Shown in pieces: positions 1 through 13,879 of a stretch of DNA of 64,000 bases; positions within the stretch are counted from its first letter, which is position 1; the number at the start of each line of letters is the position of its first letter. Below the pieces are notes generated by a model that saw only the letters and a program-made list of their open reading frames with translations, was not told the DNA's origin and searched no databases. The position numbers and the translations under genes were made by a program. The DNA comes from Escarpia spicata (taxonomy: Eukaryota; Annelida; Polychaeta; Sabellida; Siboglinidae). Location of the stretch: contig OZ023209.1 in assembly GCA_963995525.1 (NCBI GenBank), positions 16,659,270-16,723,269 of the forward strand, given 5' to 3'.

Positions 1-1452
1 GCGAATGCTGCATCTGTTGACGTTGCGACTAACCCCACGGCACGGGCCACGGCCCACGGTCAGTGTCCACTGGCATTGTCGCCAACTTCTGTGGGTACTG
101 TCTTTGTGTGTCTAGTTTAACCCATTTTGCCGTGTCGGTGGCATATGTTCGTGGATGTCCACTCATTGCCTAAACTCGGAATTCATATGACTGAGCATTA
201 TATGTACAATCACTACATGCAACGTTGCTCCAGTTTACTGAGCTATATGAAGGCTGTAGACAGTGGTGGATATGTTTGATACGAATAGTCTTCTCATATT
301 AATTTCAGAGTATCGAGTGCTGTGGATCACGTATCTTTACGATTGTTTGCGGCTGTTACTAACTTGTTCATTAGTGGAATGGGTGCCAATGATACTGTGT
401 ATACGGCTATAGAGAAGTTATAATCGCTTAGTGTCTGGTTCCGATACAATCAACTAACTCTGAACTTGAGTAAGACATGTTATACAATTTTCTGTAGACA
501 TATGGAACGTGAAGTCGTGCCATTGTTGTTGCAGGGCAAACGCATTGAACGGGTTAACTCAGCCAAATGTTTGGGTATATATCTAGACTGTAAGCTGACA
601 TGGTCGGAACATATTAAGGAACTTTGTTCAAAGGTGTCTAAGTTATCAGGTTTATTTTATCACATGGCCTCGTTCATTAATGCCGATATGGTCGGGCAAT
701 TATATTATGCCTATGTATTTCCCAATATTAATTATGGGATTGAATTATATGGATCAGCTTGTAAAACTAACTAAAATACAAGTTCTACAAAATGTATTAT
801 TTAAAACATTAGCAAAACGTAACCGCCGTGACATTACAACAGCATTGCATCGGGAACTTAATATACTTCAGGAACTATTTAAACTAAATGTTCCAATATT
901 TGTGTATAAACAATGTACAAATAAACTTCCTAGTCTATTCCACCAATTTTACAAATGTAATAGTGAGTTCATGACCAGAAGTTCCAGACAGGAGAACAAT
1001 TTATATATACCTAGATGTAATTATAGAACTGGAGAGAACTCCATGAAAGTATTAGGGGCTCGACTTTGGAATAGACTACCTGTAGACATTAAACATTCGA
1101 AAACGATAAATAGTTTAAGCATAAAGCCAGGAGTTTTATAATTGGCATTAATTAAAGTTTAAATATAATTATACATTGTAAGGAATTCGCTTGTGAATTC
1201 TCTCAACATATCTATCTTTAATTTACGGAAGTCGTTAACCTGAAGCTATTGAAAGTGAATGCACTGTATAACCTTTATATACGTAATATTATGTATGTGG
1301 GAGTACATTATATAAATTTGATTTAATTGGCTACGGGCTCGATACGTTATACTTCTCTGGTAACCACCTCATCTGTGTTACATTGCTCTTGAATTGTGTT
1401 GTATTTTATTTGGATGAGGAAATAAATGTACTTACTTACTTACTTACTTACT
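1..1452 (+). mobile_element. 3' part of a CR1/Jockey-like non-LTR retrotransposon (LINE), decayed
   Basis: This is the C-terminal half of a LINE reverse-transcriptase polyprotein, which copies its own RNA into the genome. Around 300-470 a broken frame resembles the region after the catalytic YADD box. An open frame at 466-774 reads through AKCLGIYLDCKLTWSEHI and YYAYVFPNINYGIELYG, the usual thumb-region motifs. A second frame at 680-1141 continues with GARLWNRLPVDIK, the typical CR1/Jockey C-terminus. The two frames overlap, so at least one frameshift separates them. The 3' end has an AATAAA-like stretch followed by a (CTTA)n tail at about 1428-1452, as expected for insertion by target-primed reverse transcription. 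The catalytic core is missing or lies before the window. This is a dead copy. Confidence 0.8.
214..290 (+). repeat. SINE body fragment sharing a block with the 23.6-kb SINE
   Basis: The block starting ACGTTGCTCCAGTT and ending near GTGGATATGTTTGAT matches, with a gap, the body of the tRNA-derived SINE at 23.6 kb. No tRNA-like head is visible here. It may be a truncated SINE, or a piece shared with the LINE it sits in. Confidence 0.4.
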
Positions 1453-3039
1453 AAGAAGTAGTTAAGTTTATTCAAGTGTTTTATATAACATAACTAGTAC
1501 AATGTGTACAGACCCGTGTATTAACACCATGTAAAATGAAAATATTAATTATTTGTGAAAATATCAATCAGTGATAAAAAAGAATAATGTAGAAAACTGA
1601 CACGTGTCATGAAACATATATAAAAGTCCTCATAACACATAGATAGTTTAAATAAACAAGTAACACGCTGCAGTCAGTGTATCAACAGATTGTTGTTGAC
1701 AAATCTTTCAATACCACTACTTCATCACAAAACAAGTACCCGAAGTATGTTGGAAGAACCCAGCTGGCTGCCATTGTATATCAGCAACACAGAGACAATG
1801 AAACCCTACCATTGTAGTAATGCTGGATAATTAATGTATTTTTTCATGGACACTGCTGAAAGTTATAGTTGAATTGAACACAAATACCATGTATTATTGA
1901 CTTTTAATAAATGTGTTGCCACATATAAAAATATCATACATGTCAGAGCCATGCTAATTGTCACTTTGTTTGCTGTATAGGTACAAGCGGGTGTACAGCA
2001 AAAAGTCTGGAAGCTGGTATGCAGTATATTGTCGAAGACAGCGAACACATACAGTGATGTCATTAATATACAAACCGATGTAGTTCATTGAAGAATGCTC
2101 GACACAGAACGTGTCGCACAGCGTTGAGAGTTGCCATATCTGCCAGACCCACTGTTCCATCACCGACTGCATAGCTAGTCAAGCGTCTTCACACTCGAAT
2201 GTCGAGCTCGCTTCCAGTCTGTCAAACTAACTTACATACTTGGAAGCCAGTGTACACCCCATCGACACTGGATAATCTGTTACAGATGCAATACAAGACA
2301 ATTGTGGATCATTCAGCGGACATTCACATGATGAACTGTCTATATGCAGCGTGGCTGCAGAATGTTGTCCGAGATCCTGGACAATTAAAATTTTCCAGTA
2401 TGCCATATTAAATTAGAGAACTAGTGGTTCTAAGCGCACTACTAGTTCAATCTCCTATAAAGAAAAGCATATATATTCAGTAAACAAAAACAGGCATCGT
2501 AGTAGTGTTGGGAATAAATCATAATTAGTAAATACAAAATAATGTTTCATGAATGACCTGAAGCATTTCACAGGCAGCGAGACATGTTCTACTACAGCTG
2601 CATCTATACATGTTGATATCTTGAGAATAGTCAGTGTTTATTGGGGTTGCTCCGGGGCAGGAGGTTGATATAGCATGCAGACATGGAATATGCTCTTTTT
2701 CAAGACTGATACATTTTCTCTAAACAGTGTCTTTGTCATTACATGATTTAAAATTGTTCAATTGCATTACATTAACCCCTGATCTTAGTCAATATGATAT
2801 ACTGATTTCAATTCTGCTAATCAGTAAAACGCATTTATTATTTGTTTGTTTTGTTTTCGGTATCCAAATTCATGTCAGTGTTTGCATGTGCAGTAGTAGT
2901 ACATCTATTCATGTTTGACATTTTAACGTTCTGCTTGAATCTCAAGGTTAAATAGTCAAAGTAAATGTTGAAAATGGCAAAATATGGTATTATTGTGATG
3001 GTAACAGTATATTTTCCTCGTCGACTATTTAAAGGTTCA
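1453..3039. other. No recognisable gene
   Basis: AT-rich sequence with only short, low-complexity open frames on both strands. I see no domain, splice-supported exon or repeat that I can name. Confidence 0.5.
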
Positions 3040-3044
3040 TAATA

Positions 3045-6000
3045 TGTGTGTTTACCTTCGACTAATTTCTGAATCATCGCCATATACTATTTGTATTTCT
3101 TCTTCAGTTCAGCATATCTCTGCGAGACGTAGCTGCCCGGATGATCCCACGATACGCTGCTCTCTCTGCCGTTCGTCTTCATGCTCTCACGATGTCGTCT
3201 TCAACCAGTCGCTGATGTCCTGCTCCCATCTTCTCCTTGGTCTTCCCCTTTCTCTCTTTCCCTCCACTTTGCCTTCTAGGACTGTTTTCTCTAAGGTATT
3301 ACGTATTTTGATGTGGCCAAAATAACTCAGTTTTAGTCCTTTTATTCTATTCACTAACTGGCAGTTCTTTACGTCAATTTTTTAAAGAATCTCTGCATTG
3401 GTTGTTCTTGTTATCCATGGCACTCTCGAACGCTTGTATTCTTGTCTTGTCTTCTTTGTTCAGTGTCCACGTTTTGCTCCCGTATAGAGCTGTTGGGAAA
3501 AAGCAAGTTTTTTATAATTCTTATCTTTGTTGGTATGTTTTGTCCTTTCCATACATTTTTCAGATTATTTCATTTCTGCGTTGCTATGGCTATTCTTCTT
3601 CTGATATCTGATGATGTCTTGCCGTCTCTTTGTAGTGTTGCTCCAAGGTATTCGTAGTGGTTCACATTTTCAACTTGCTCTCCGTTGATTGCAATTTCTG
3701 TTTTTTCAATGCATTGTCAGTGTCCATGATCTTTGTTTTCTTCACACTAAGTAACAAGCCCTTTTTCTCACTGTGTTCTTTTACAGATATTAGGTTTGTT
3801 AGGCCGATTGTTGTAGTAGACAGGAGTGCGGTATCGTCTGCGTATCGTAGGTCTCTGATTCTATGTCCATGAGTATTCACTTCATCGTCTCTTGTACTTC
3901 TGTCATCTAATTCTACATCTCTCATCATTTCTTCTGTGTAGAGATTGAATATGTATGGAGATAAAATACACCCTTGTCTTACTCCTTTTCCCACTGAAAA
4001 AGTTTCTGTAGTTGTGTTTTCCAGCTTGACTACTGCTTGTTGGTTGCCATAAAGTGATTTCAAGAGGGCGATTATCTTTGGGTGGAAGTTCATGTCGCTG
4101 AGCGTTTTCCACATCATCTGATGATTCACACAGTCGAAAGCCTTGGAATAGTCGATGAAGCATATTCTTAGATCATTAGTTATCTCTATGAATTTCTGAA
4201 TAAAAATTCTCAGATTGAATATGTGGTCCCTTGTGCCTCTGTTTTTTTCTGAAGCCTGCCTGTGTACTGCTCACTTCCGTTTCCATGTTATCTTGCATTC
4301 TTTTCATTATGATTTTCAGCAATATTTTGCTTGCATGGCTTATGAGTAATATGGTTCTGTAGTTGGAGCATAGCTGTAGATCTCCTTTCTTTGGTAATGG
4401 GATGTATATTATTTTCTTTCAGTCTTCTGGCCATTTTCCACTCTTCCATATTTTCTCACACAGTGCATGGTATATGTCTATTCCTTCTTCTACCGCTGCT
4501 TTTATCATTTCTGCCTGTATGTTGTCGCACCCAGGGCTTTTCCAATCTTTTAGACTATTAATGGCCCATTTCACCTCATCTCTTAATGGTTCGAGATCGT
4601 CCTCGTCTTGGTCTTCGTTTCCCATATCAGGAGGGTCGTTGTTGTCTCCATCTCGTGCATACATATTTTCACAATATTGTTTCCATCTTTTGGCTATGTT
4701 TTCTGCATCAGTCAGAGTTTTCCCATTTTTATCTTTGATGACACCGAGTCTGGGCTGGAATTTACCTGTCATGTTCTTTATTTCTTTAAACATTTCTTGG
4801 TTTCGGTTTTCTGCCACACAGTCCTCTATTTTCTTACACGTGGCTTCTATATACTTTTGTTTGTCCCATTTGCAGAGTTTTTTTTATTAATTTGTTCATC
4901 TCATTATACCTTAATCTGATCGATTCCTCGTTTTTGCGTTTCTTAGGCTATTTCCTTTCTGCTATTTTCTTTAAGGTCTCTATACTGATCCAGGGTTGGT
5001 GTTCCCCCTCTCTCTTCCGTAGGTGTTTTTCCGCTTCTTGTCGGAAAATAGTCTTGATATCATTTGCAATTTCTTCTGTTTCTTTCTCTTCTGTCATTGT
5101 CAGTAAAGTTGTAAATCGATTCTTCACATATACTGTGTATTCGTCAGATTGTCTACATCATATCTCTGTGTTGTTGTCACTCCTTTTTTCACTTTCAACT
5201 TAAGTTTCATTTCTGCCATCAGTAGTTCATGATCAGATCCACAGTCTGCTCCTGGTAGTGTTCTTGGACCACTTATTGTTGATATCCATCTGTTTTGTAC
5301 CTGATTTCTAGTCTTTGTATCTGGCGATGTCCACGTGTAGATTCTTCTAAGGTGATTTGATAAATTGGTATTTACGATTGCGAGGTTATTAGCCATGGCG
5401 AACTCAACTGGTCGTTCTCCTCTTTCGTTTCTCTCTCCTAATCCAAATTTCCCGATTGTTCCTCGTTCTATTTTGTCTTGTCTTTGTCCTATTTTGGTGT
5501 TAAAATCACCCATGACAATGGTGATGTCCGATTTCTTGGATTCGTCTATTTCACCTTGCAAATTATTATAAAAAGCTTACATTTCTTCCTCTTCTGCTGT
5601 TGATGTCGGCGCATAGACTTGTATTATTTTGATATTTTTTTTACTTTTCCTTGTAACCTTATGCTCAACATTATGTCATTTACTGGTTTGTATCCAAGTA
5701 CTGTATCTGCAATTTGTTTACTCATATATATTGCTATGCATCCTTGTCCTGCCTTTGTTTGTCCGGAGTATATGAATTTTCCTCCTGCGTATGGTATAAA
5801 ATTACCTTGTCCCGCCCATCTGTGTTCTGCTATTCCTAGGACACTTATTTTGTTTTGTTTCGCTTCTTTTATAACATTGTAAATTTTTCCAGCCGCCATG
5901 CTGCGGACATTCCAAGTTGCTATTCAAGTTTTGTTGTTTAGCCATCCACTGAACTTCTTTCCCTTCTCCGCACAGTCGAGCAAATTGCCTTCATCAGCTT

Positions 6001-6480
6001 TAGTAGTACTCCCGGTTGCTTCTGGCTATTCCCCAATAGCCGTTAGGGACTGTTCTGGCTTGGGTGACTCACCACCGAGTCCCACATCGATTCTCTTTGC
6101 AATCATGATTTCATCTGGGTTTTCGGCAATGTACATTCTAATAGTTTGCCATTGCTTTCTGGACGGTTCTGGCCGCTTATCATTCTAAATCACTGATGCG
6201 CCCTTGGCCTGACACCAGGCCTTTACATCTCTCGCCTTCATAGCCGTTGACCTCTGGGGATTCATCCGCCTACTCCGCCGACAGATGTGTGTACCAACAG
6301 GGAGGACAAACCTTCGGAAAGGCACTCATATAGATTGGCCGGCCAGCCATAGCGTTGCCCGGGGTGTGGCGCTGGCGTACACATGCAGACACTAGGAGCC
6401 ATATGTGAGCTAGACAAGGAGGGGGAACCAAATAGAATCCTGACCGTCCTGTGTGGGACGTGGCTGTCATTCATCGTGAG
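3045..6480 (-). mobile_element. RTE-clade LINE, near full length but inactivated
   Basis: Read on the minus strand this holds an apurinic-type endonuclease followed by a reverse transcriptase in RTE order. The endonuclease pieces lie at 5899-5624 (VLGIAEHRWAGQG) and 5561-5124 (ITIVMGDFNTKIGQ, then GSDHELL). A bridge with IQVYAPTS shows they were once continuous. The RT fingers lie at 4817-4419 (SPGCDNIQAEMIK). The palm lies at 4129-3662 with GVRQGCILSPYIFNLY and the catalytic LRYADDTALL. The C-terminal tail runs to about 3050 and ends near a GATGATTCA stretch. Frameshifts and stops separate all pieces. A GC-richer 5' leader fills 5900-6480. RTE elements are commonly about 3.3 kb, which fits the span. 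The 5' boundary is approximate. Confidence 0.85.
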
Positions 6481-7295
6481 GTACTATCCCTTACGCTCCT
6501 TACCCTACACCACTCTGTATTACGTGTATTAATAATTACATACACAATTATGTTGATACACTGTGGGTATAATATGAAAGTGCAGAAGTCAACCTAGTTT
6601 TCCATGGTTTGAAAACAAATCTATATTTACAGTGCAAATTAACATTTGTTGATAACCCATATGGGGTTGATTTTTTAAAATAAATTTGGAATTACCTAGG
6701 TCGATCAAATGTGGGCATCCCACAGTCTATGTATCCTCCCTGTGTCTGTCTGACCCGGGTGACTGCCTCTAGCCCCTGCTCTCGGTCAAGGGTTGCACTG
6801 TAAAATCTAGCAATATCATAATTCAAGTTACGTATTATGCATTCATAACAACTATATTACTGGGAAGATAATATATACATCTATTGAATCTTAATTATTA
6901 TTAATTAACACAATTTTATAGTAATAGTATCAGAATGAGAGTCATAAAACGATGTTTTCATAATTACGATAACCAATATAATACACTAGTGTTTGATGTT
7001 TTGTTGCACATAATTACGGATGCTCCCTTACTAATTTATTTGCACGGTCAACACGGGTCTACTGCTAAACCAGTGTTACTTGTTATTTCGCACCTTCACG
7101 TCATCTACTCTCGTAATATGTATTGTCGCAATAACAGCTTATTAACATGATCCAGCGTAACAAAATACAATACAATATACATATCAGATATTATGTCCGT
7201 TGTCACTCTCTGACTGAATCTCTGGCTGGTACGATGACATTTTACTCGTAGAATCAGACACGAGTCGAGTGTAAATCAGGCGGCATAGTGTTTCC
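6481..7295. other. No recognisable gene
   Basis: AT-rich spacer between two retrotransposons. One 71-codon frame at 6935-7150 has no recognisable features. Confidence 0.5.
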
Positions 7296-7296
7296 C

Positions 7297-9090
7297 TAGG
7301 GAGTGGTGATGACAACCAGACACGTTTTACCATCAAAATTAAATCAGAAAGGAATAGTAAAAAGCAGTACAGTAGAGATTTCCATAAAGGAAGATTTAAG
7401 GACATGAGGAAATATTTAGCAAAGATAGACTGGAATAACACACTAAAGAATAAGACAACATCAGAATGCTGGAATATCTTAACGAGTGAAATTGATTGCA
7501 TCGTCGATACATTTGTTCCTTGAAAAAAACACGGGAAACATAAAGCAAAAAATAAACACTTATCGAAAGAAGCCATTAGAAAAATTAAGTATAAACAAAT
7601 GATGTCATTTATACATACTGGAGATGGTGAAGACTACAACATTTATGAAAAAGCACTTAACCAAGCTACAACTGACATTAGAAATTCAAAGAAAAGCTAT
7701 GAACAAAAATTAGCTTGTAATATAAAACATGACAGCAACAGTTTTTATGTGTATGTTCGAAGCAAACAGAAAGTTCAGGATGAAATCGGTCCTCTAGAAG
7801 ATAGTGCTGGAAATATAACATCAGTGGGATTCTTAATGGCACAAGTCCTCAATGAGAATTATACTATTTAGGACTGTTAATTGTAACCCCGGTAATGGTA
7901 GCTAAGACAATAAGAGAAATGAAGGATAACAAATCACCTGGAGTGGATGAGATTTTGCCCAAACTACTATTGGAAATTGTAGAACAAATTAGCATACCGC
8001 TTGCAACAGTTTTCAAGTTGTCGTTATAAGAGGGAGTTGTTCCTTTAGAATGGAAAGAAGCAAACATTATATCGTTATTTATAAAAAGGTTCCAGAAACA
8101 AGTCAGAGAACCATAGACCAGTGAGTTTGCAAATTATTAGAAAGACTAATTAAAGATCATATGGTCGATTTTCGTGTTAAACATAACTTGTTAAACCTAT
8201 CTCAACATGGGTTTCTAAAACCGAGGTCATGCTTATCAAATATGTTAAGTTTTTTGGAAAATATCACTGATTGGGTAGAGAGGGATCACCAGTATATATT
8301 ATCTACTTAGGTTTTCAGAAAGCTTTCGACAAAGTGTCACATCGAAGATTACTGCCTAAACCAAAGGCCCATGACACAGGGGAAGGCTGATTGAAAGAAG
8401 ACAACGGGTAGTAATTGATCGGGAGGCTTCAAACTGGAAATCAGTTTTCAGTGGTGTATCAAAGGAGTCAGTACTGGGACCTATATTATTCTTAATATAT
8501 ATCAACTGTATTAAGTACTACTGTAAAAGAAAAAGACTTACGGTTAACCATTAGTGCTGATATGAAGGTTTAAGAGGTGTGCGGAATTGCCATATATGGC
8601 AAGAAGAACATAGATATGCTAGAACGAGTAAAGAGGAGAGCAACTAAAATTATATCAAAACTGAGGGATCTTAGTTATGAAATACGCCTAAAAGAATGTG
8701 GTTTAACAATACTAGAGAACAAGAGATTGGGAAGAGATAAGATAGAAGTGTTTAAAATATTGAATGGTTATGAAAATATTGATAGAAACATAATTGTTGT
8801 CAGTTAAGAAAGATAGATGGACTACAGGACATGAAGTAACATTAGTAAAGTGTGCAGTGTACATTAGATATAAGAAAGTTCTCGTTTTCATATAAGATTG
8901 TATATGAATGGAACATATTATCTGCTGATTGTGTGGGTGCTAGTAGTGTGAATAAAAAAAATTGACACCTCAGAAGGGCGAGATACAGTACATAAAAGGG
9001 TTGGACTCGCGATAAGCCAAAGGGCTTCCTTGTCCACCTGCCATCTAGAGTTAATTCTCTGGGTGGCAATCGTGATCAAATTTGTTAAAT
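7297..9090 (+). mobile_element. CR1-like LINE (family A), 5'-truncated and decayed
   Basis: The start aligns with the end of the endonuclease of the copy at 62.9-64.0 kb (shared ACCAGA.AC.TTTTACCATCAAA). The frame at 7599-7871 encodes the linker before the RT. The RT follows in broken frames: NKSPGVDEILPKLL near 7930, VFRKAFDKVSH near 8310, and SVLGPILFLIYIN near 8480. The sequence then jumps towards the C-terminus, an open frame at 8577-8807 (LERVKRRATKIISKLRDLSYEIRLKECGLTILE cut here to its ends, LERVKRRATK and LKECGLTILE). No YADD box is present, so there is an internal deletion. The 3' UTR at about 8840-9090 matches pieces at 15.8-16.1 kb and 38.2 kb. Confidence 0.8.
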
Positions 9091-9700
9091 TTACAGTACT
9101 AAAACACGTCACAACTGTTCCATAGTATCCATCTGATTCCATTGGTGCAACACGTTACGGTTTATAACAAGCCTTCTTCTTTAGTCTAAAAAGTTACACG
9201 GAAATTTAGCAATGTCCAAGAGTCCAAACACCTTACATAATTACTTGTATGTGTGTCGTTAGATAACCAGAATGTCTCGTTTCTTTATATGTCTTCCTGA
9301 TCGGCGCATAGCCAAAGGAGTAGACGGTGGTGTTGCCAAAACCACAGTCTTTCTGTGCTGCCCTTCAAATCAGGTTGCAACCAGACAATCACCTAAGATT
9401 TGTGCAAATGTCCTATGTAACATGTATAACATTGGCAAATGTTAAAAGGTAGGAATACCTTGATTTTGTTGATAAAGATGTCCCAAAGAATGTTACATGT
9501 TCAGGAATCACATCACTGTTAATAACATACATAGGTACGCAACAATTAACCAAAACCTCAGGTACGCAACAATTAACAAAACCTTTTTTGTTAATACTGG
9601 AAAGAGTCGACGTATGTTATTAATAAGAGACATAGGTAGGCAAACATTTACAAACAACGTTATGAGAACGTCGTTGATCTGTATGGTAACCATAAATTAC
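9091..9700. other. No recognisable gene
   Basis: Spacer. It contains a short local repeat, GGTACGCAACAATTAAC, twice near 9533-9575, but nothing else that I can name. Confidence 0.4.
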
Positions 9701-9719
9701 ATAATTTTACCTGTTTTTT

Positions 9720-10325
9720 TAGTTGTTGACCTATTGACTGAGGATTGGCCCTATTTTATTGGCCCTGTTTTATAGTTATAAATGTACAGGCTAGAGGAGC
9801 GCTTTACCTGAAAAATGGTGCACTACCTATGCGACTTAAGAAAGACACTAAGCCGCATGAGCAATGACCTGTTTATTGGCGTCACTGACCTATTTAATGT
9901 CACAATTCGACCTATTTTATGTATTTTATAGTTCTGAAAGTACTGGCTAGAGGTCGATATACCTGAAAAATGGTCCTCCACCTATGCAACATAAAAAAGA
10001 CACTACATGTTGGATAGCTTAAAACAGTCAACCAGACTTTAATAACTGCAGTTGAATTAATATCATCAATGGCCTCAACAAAGCACAAAACAAAGTTATT
10101 TCACGTTGTCTCTTGCACACTGTTCCTTCGGGACAAGCGTGAGCAGGAGAGCAAGTTAACAGACACCATTGCGCATGAGCTATGACCTATTTATTGACGT
10201 ATTTGACCTATTTATTGACGTATTTAACCTATTTTTATAGTAAAACGAATAAAAAGAAATAATAGGCACGATTGTAAACAGTACTGTTGATTAGTCACCA
10301 AGTATCCACCAGAGGTCGCTATTTA
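9720..10325 (+). repeat. Degenerate direct repeats with GACCTATT and ACCTGAAAAATGGT blocks
   Basis: Two copies of about 110 bp (about 9726-9850 and 9905-10010) share TTTTATAGTT, a GGCTAGAGG block, ACCTGAAAAATGGT and a CCTATGC block followed by AAAGACACTA. A partial third at about 10172-10325 repeats GCATGAGC.ATGACCT.TTTATTG and ends with CAGAGGTCGCTAT. They look like diverged tandem copies of an unclassified repeat broken by spacer sequence. Confidence 0.5.
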
Positions 10326-10337
10326 TCTAAGTTACAT

Positions 10338-10537
10338 NNNNNNNNNNNNNNNNNNNNNNNNNNNNNNNNNNNNNNNNNNNNNNNNNNNNNNNNNNNNNNN
10401 NNNNNNNNNNNNNNNNNNNNNNNNNNNNNNNNNNNNNNNNNNNNNNNNNNNNNNNNNNNNNNNNNNNNNNNNNNNNNNNNNNNNNNNNNNNNNNNNNNNN
10501 NNNNNNNNNNNNNNNNNNNNNNNNNNNNNNNNNNNNN
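10338..10537. other. Assembly gap (200 N)
   Basis: Exactly 200 consecutive N, so probably a nominal gap length. It falls at the 3' side of a minus-strand CR1-like copy. The retrotransposon probably caused the assembly break. Confidence 0.98.
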
Positions 10538-11690
10538 TATTTCCTCATGTTCTTATACCTTCCTTTGTGGAAATCTCTCCTATGCTACTTTTTACTATTC
10601 TTTTCTGATTTTACTTTGATGGTAAAATGTATCTGGTTGTGATCACTACTCCCCAGTGGCTCACATATCTTGACATTGTCAACTAATTCATTATGTGAGG
10701 ACAACTCTATGTCTAACACATTCTCACCCCTGGTTGGTTCTAGCACGTGTTGAGAAAGGAAAGTATCTTGAACTAAATCTAAGAACTTGTGGTCCTCACT
10801 CCCCATACTCTGTAGAGATTTCCATTGTATATGCCCGTGGTTGAAATCCCCCATAATAATACAGTCCCGTTTGCTTACTTCCCTTATAGCGTTTTGTATT
10901 GTTTCATTCTCTTCTATGCTTATGTTTGGACTTCGATAAACTAACCCAACTGTTAACATTAAGTTTCCTGTAACTATGTTACAACAAACAGCTTCTTCGC
11001 AGTCTGCTTCTCTTTCTAATTTTATTTCTTAAGCTTGGATAGATTCGTTAATATAAAAAATAACTTATCCTCCTTTTCTTCCTATTTATCTTTCCTAAAC
11101 ATTACATACCCTGTCAATCCCAATTCGGCATCTGATATATCGGTGGTGGTCCAGGATTCGGTTATACCTATTATGTGAGGGTCAATATCTTCTACCATAA
11201 TGTTTAGTTCATTTCTTGTACTTACTATACTCCTTGCATTTAAACAAACACATTTATATCCAGCTTCAGAAGAGTTTTTCAGACTGTTCTTTCCTGATTT
11301 ATACTGTCTTCGATTTTCCAATTTCTTTCTCTCCAATCACCTTCCGTCCTCTCAATCTCCTTTCCTCAGTTTTCTTGCCACTGCTATTCTCCTTCAGTCT
11401 TGCAGTATTCTCACCTCTCTCCCTGTCGACTCTCTTCATTCAACCTGTCTCCTTGCTAATTCCCATCACCATTGCCTTCACAATATCTGTCAACATAACT
11501 ATCTCCTTCTTCAGACACTCCACCTTCCAACACCCAATGCACTGAAAGGTGAATCCTTCCTCCATGGTTTCTGCCCATGACTTCCCACAGCGGACAATGC
11601 AAAATCTACCCAGCTGTGGCAGTGATCGCACACCAAGTGTCGCCTTGCCTAGACTTGCCGCTTGCAAGGCGTCATATTCATATCAGAATT
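10538..11690 (-). mobile_element. CR1-like LINE (family A), 5' part: PHD-like finger and endonuclease
   Basis: On the minus strand the first piece, about 11690-11440, has cysteine pairs around CDHCHSWV and FQCIGCWKVECLKKEI. This recalls the PHD-like zinc finger seen upstream of the endonuclease in CR1-type elements. The endonuclease follows at 11336-11082 (DIDPHIIGITESW) and 10959-10585 (LTVGLVYRSPNIS, CIIMGDFNHGHIQW, SSDHNQIHF). It is closely similar to the copy at 62.9 kb. The frame breaks between the pieces, and the copy runs into the sequence gap, so the RT is not visible. The small finger is the weaker call. Confidence 0.8.
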
Positions 11691-12952
11691 GATTTAATAA
11701 CTTAACTAACTTATTCTTCATAAAGACTGTGTACTACAGCACACTTTATGTTACAGATTTTTATTACACAGCCGACTATTTATCCTATCACGAACGTTAA
11801 TATTACCGGTAGTGACCTAATTTAAGTATAATCAATTACTTTACGTTAGGCTGCTTTATTTATTTAGGTTACGCCGCCCGACTATCGCCCTTGCTTAATT
11901 TTAAGGACTTCGTAATTTTAACAACAGTGCTAACTAATCAAAAGATCTAGCAATTACTGGCGTACACAGATACTATCTTATGTAAGTAGTTTGATGGTTG
12001 TTACTTTATCTCCTATATATTCTACCACATAATCAGGTTTGCTAAATCTTGTTTACAACTTGTCGAAGGCTAAGGTACCCTATTATCACCCACTATATTA
12101 AGGTGTTCTAAAATACTTTAACTAACTAACTTTAAGTACAACTGCTACTCAATATATTGTTACTGCAACTTTATGAATGATATTAAGGCAAGAATAATAC
12201 TTATCAATCAGTAATTCCACTTGATTATCAACCTTTATGCACCACCAATTTCTATGATCTATTTAATGCTGAGGATACCATCGACGTTAAGAAATGTAAT
12301 AAAGACATATCAGGAAACCAAAAGAAAAAGTACCAGGAACCAAAATGCAACAACTAGCCATGTAACGAGAAAGTAATGTGTAGAAAATCTACTGATAACA
12401 TGAAAAGGCGCTGGGGAAAGATGCAGAGGATGACAGAGAATAAAATATCGAAAATCACGGAAGGAGTTTGACAGAGCTACTACAAACACTTACAAGCGAG
12501 GGGTTTAGAGAGACAACAGACACTTGACTTAGAAGAAGAAGTACCATAAAGCCAAACACATCAACAAACGTTCACTTCCGGATGTTTTCTTTCCATTTCA
12601 TCAACTACCCGATCGTCCACACTAGGAGCCGTTCCCCGTTTGTAATTTGCTATATTTAGTAGATAATGTGGATATTTATCGATCTGTATATTATGCTCAA
12701 TATTTTTATTGTTTTATTGGCACATAGCAATAACAGTTGCGATGCGAATTTGCGTACACTCGACACATTTACGATGTACTCGCCTCAATTCTTGATAACC
12801 ACGTTCATCACAAAACAATAATAACTAATATTTTCCACAGTTCGTTATCATTGACTTAAACAGTATCCTTTTTGTTGTTTCTAATAAGATAACGACCCCA
12901 TCTTGTACGAGAAAAACAAGTCAATATGTGTATTATAAGAACTAGTCACTAT
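11691..12952. other. No recognisable gene
   Basis: AT-rich spacer. A stretch at about 12390-12540 has a basic-residue reading frame loosely like a LINE C-terminus, but it is too weak to call. Confidence 0.4.
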
Positions 12953-13212
<260 letters not shown>

Positions 13213-13544
13213 GTTTATATATATATATATATGCTTATTTGGAATATGTCAATGGGTCAATATGGGTGTATTTCATTTAGTAATCAGTGAGTGGATAAAG
13301 TGCAGTCGTAGTTAACGCTTGCACGCGCCGTGTTTTTGTCTTGCAGATGCACATATATTGACAAGATTCGAGTGACATGTGTGTGTATGGGTAATCATTA
13401 GATGCGACTCCGATCCACATAGTGATCACGAGTCTAGCAGAGGCACCTGTTGAACCAATACGTCTTTCTAAGTAACATACTTATGGACATGTGCGCTCAG
13501 TCATCTTGACTGCCGTCGCCAAACGCTGTATTGTTATGCAGACG

Positions 13545-13552
13545 TATAGAAA
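13545..13552 (+). promoter_or_regulatory. Possible TATA box of the 13.6-kb cysteine-rich gene
   Basis: TATAGAAA lies about 30 bases before an initiator-like CTCAGAC and about 100 bases before the ATG at 13648. Spacing is as expected for a TATA-Inr promoter. The match is short and could be chance. Confidence 0.3.
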
Positions 13553-13879
13553 TGGTGTTCACTGTACAATCTTACTCAGACACGATACGATGGTCTGTAC
13601 ATTTTGTATCAACACAACAAAGCACACATCGCCACGTAGGAACCATCATGTTTCCGGCCACTGTGCAGCTGGTGAGTTGTAAATAGTAACTCAGATGTAA
13701 CACCTAACGCATATACTTGAGATATGTCAGAGGCGCAGAGCACATATTTTGCGAGTCGAAACAATATGCATTGATGTAGTTTCCAACGTGTTATCATTTC
13801 GCTTCCTTGATAGTTGTAAACAATAACCAAGACACTAACGTTGTAATGGTTTATGCATGACAAATGTAACAATGTACTT

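Noticed and set aside
4363..4890. 175-codon plus-strand frame and other plus frames at 3.0-6.2 kb
   Set aside because: They are antisense shadows of the minus-strand RTE element.
13491..13682. 63-codon plus frame over exon 1 of copy 1
   Set aside because: It reads through the exon in the wrong frame. The ATG at 13648 with the CTG|GTGAGTTG junction fits the family.
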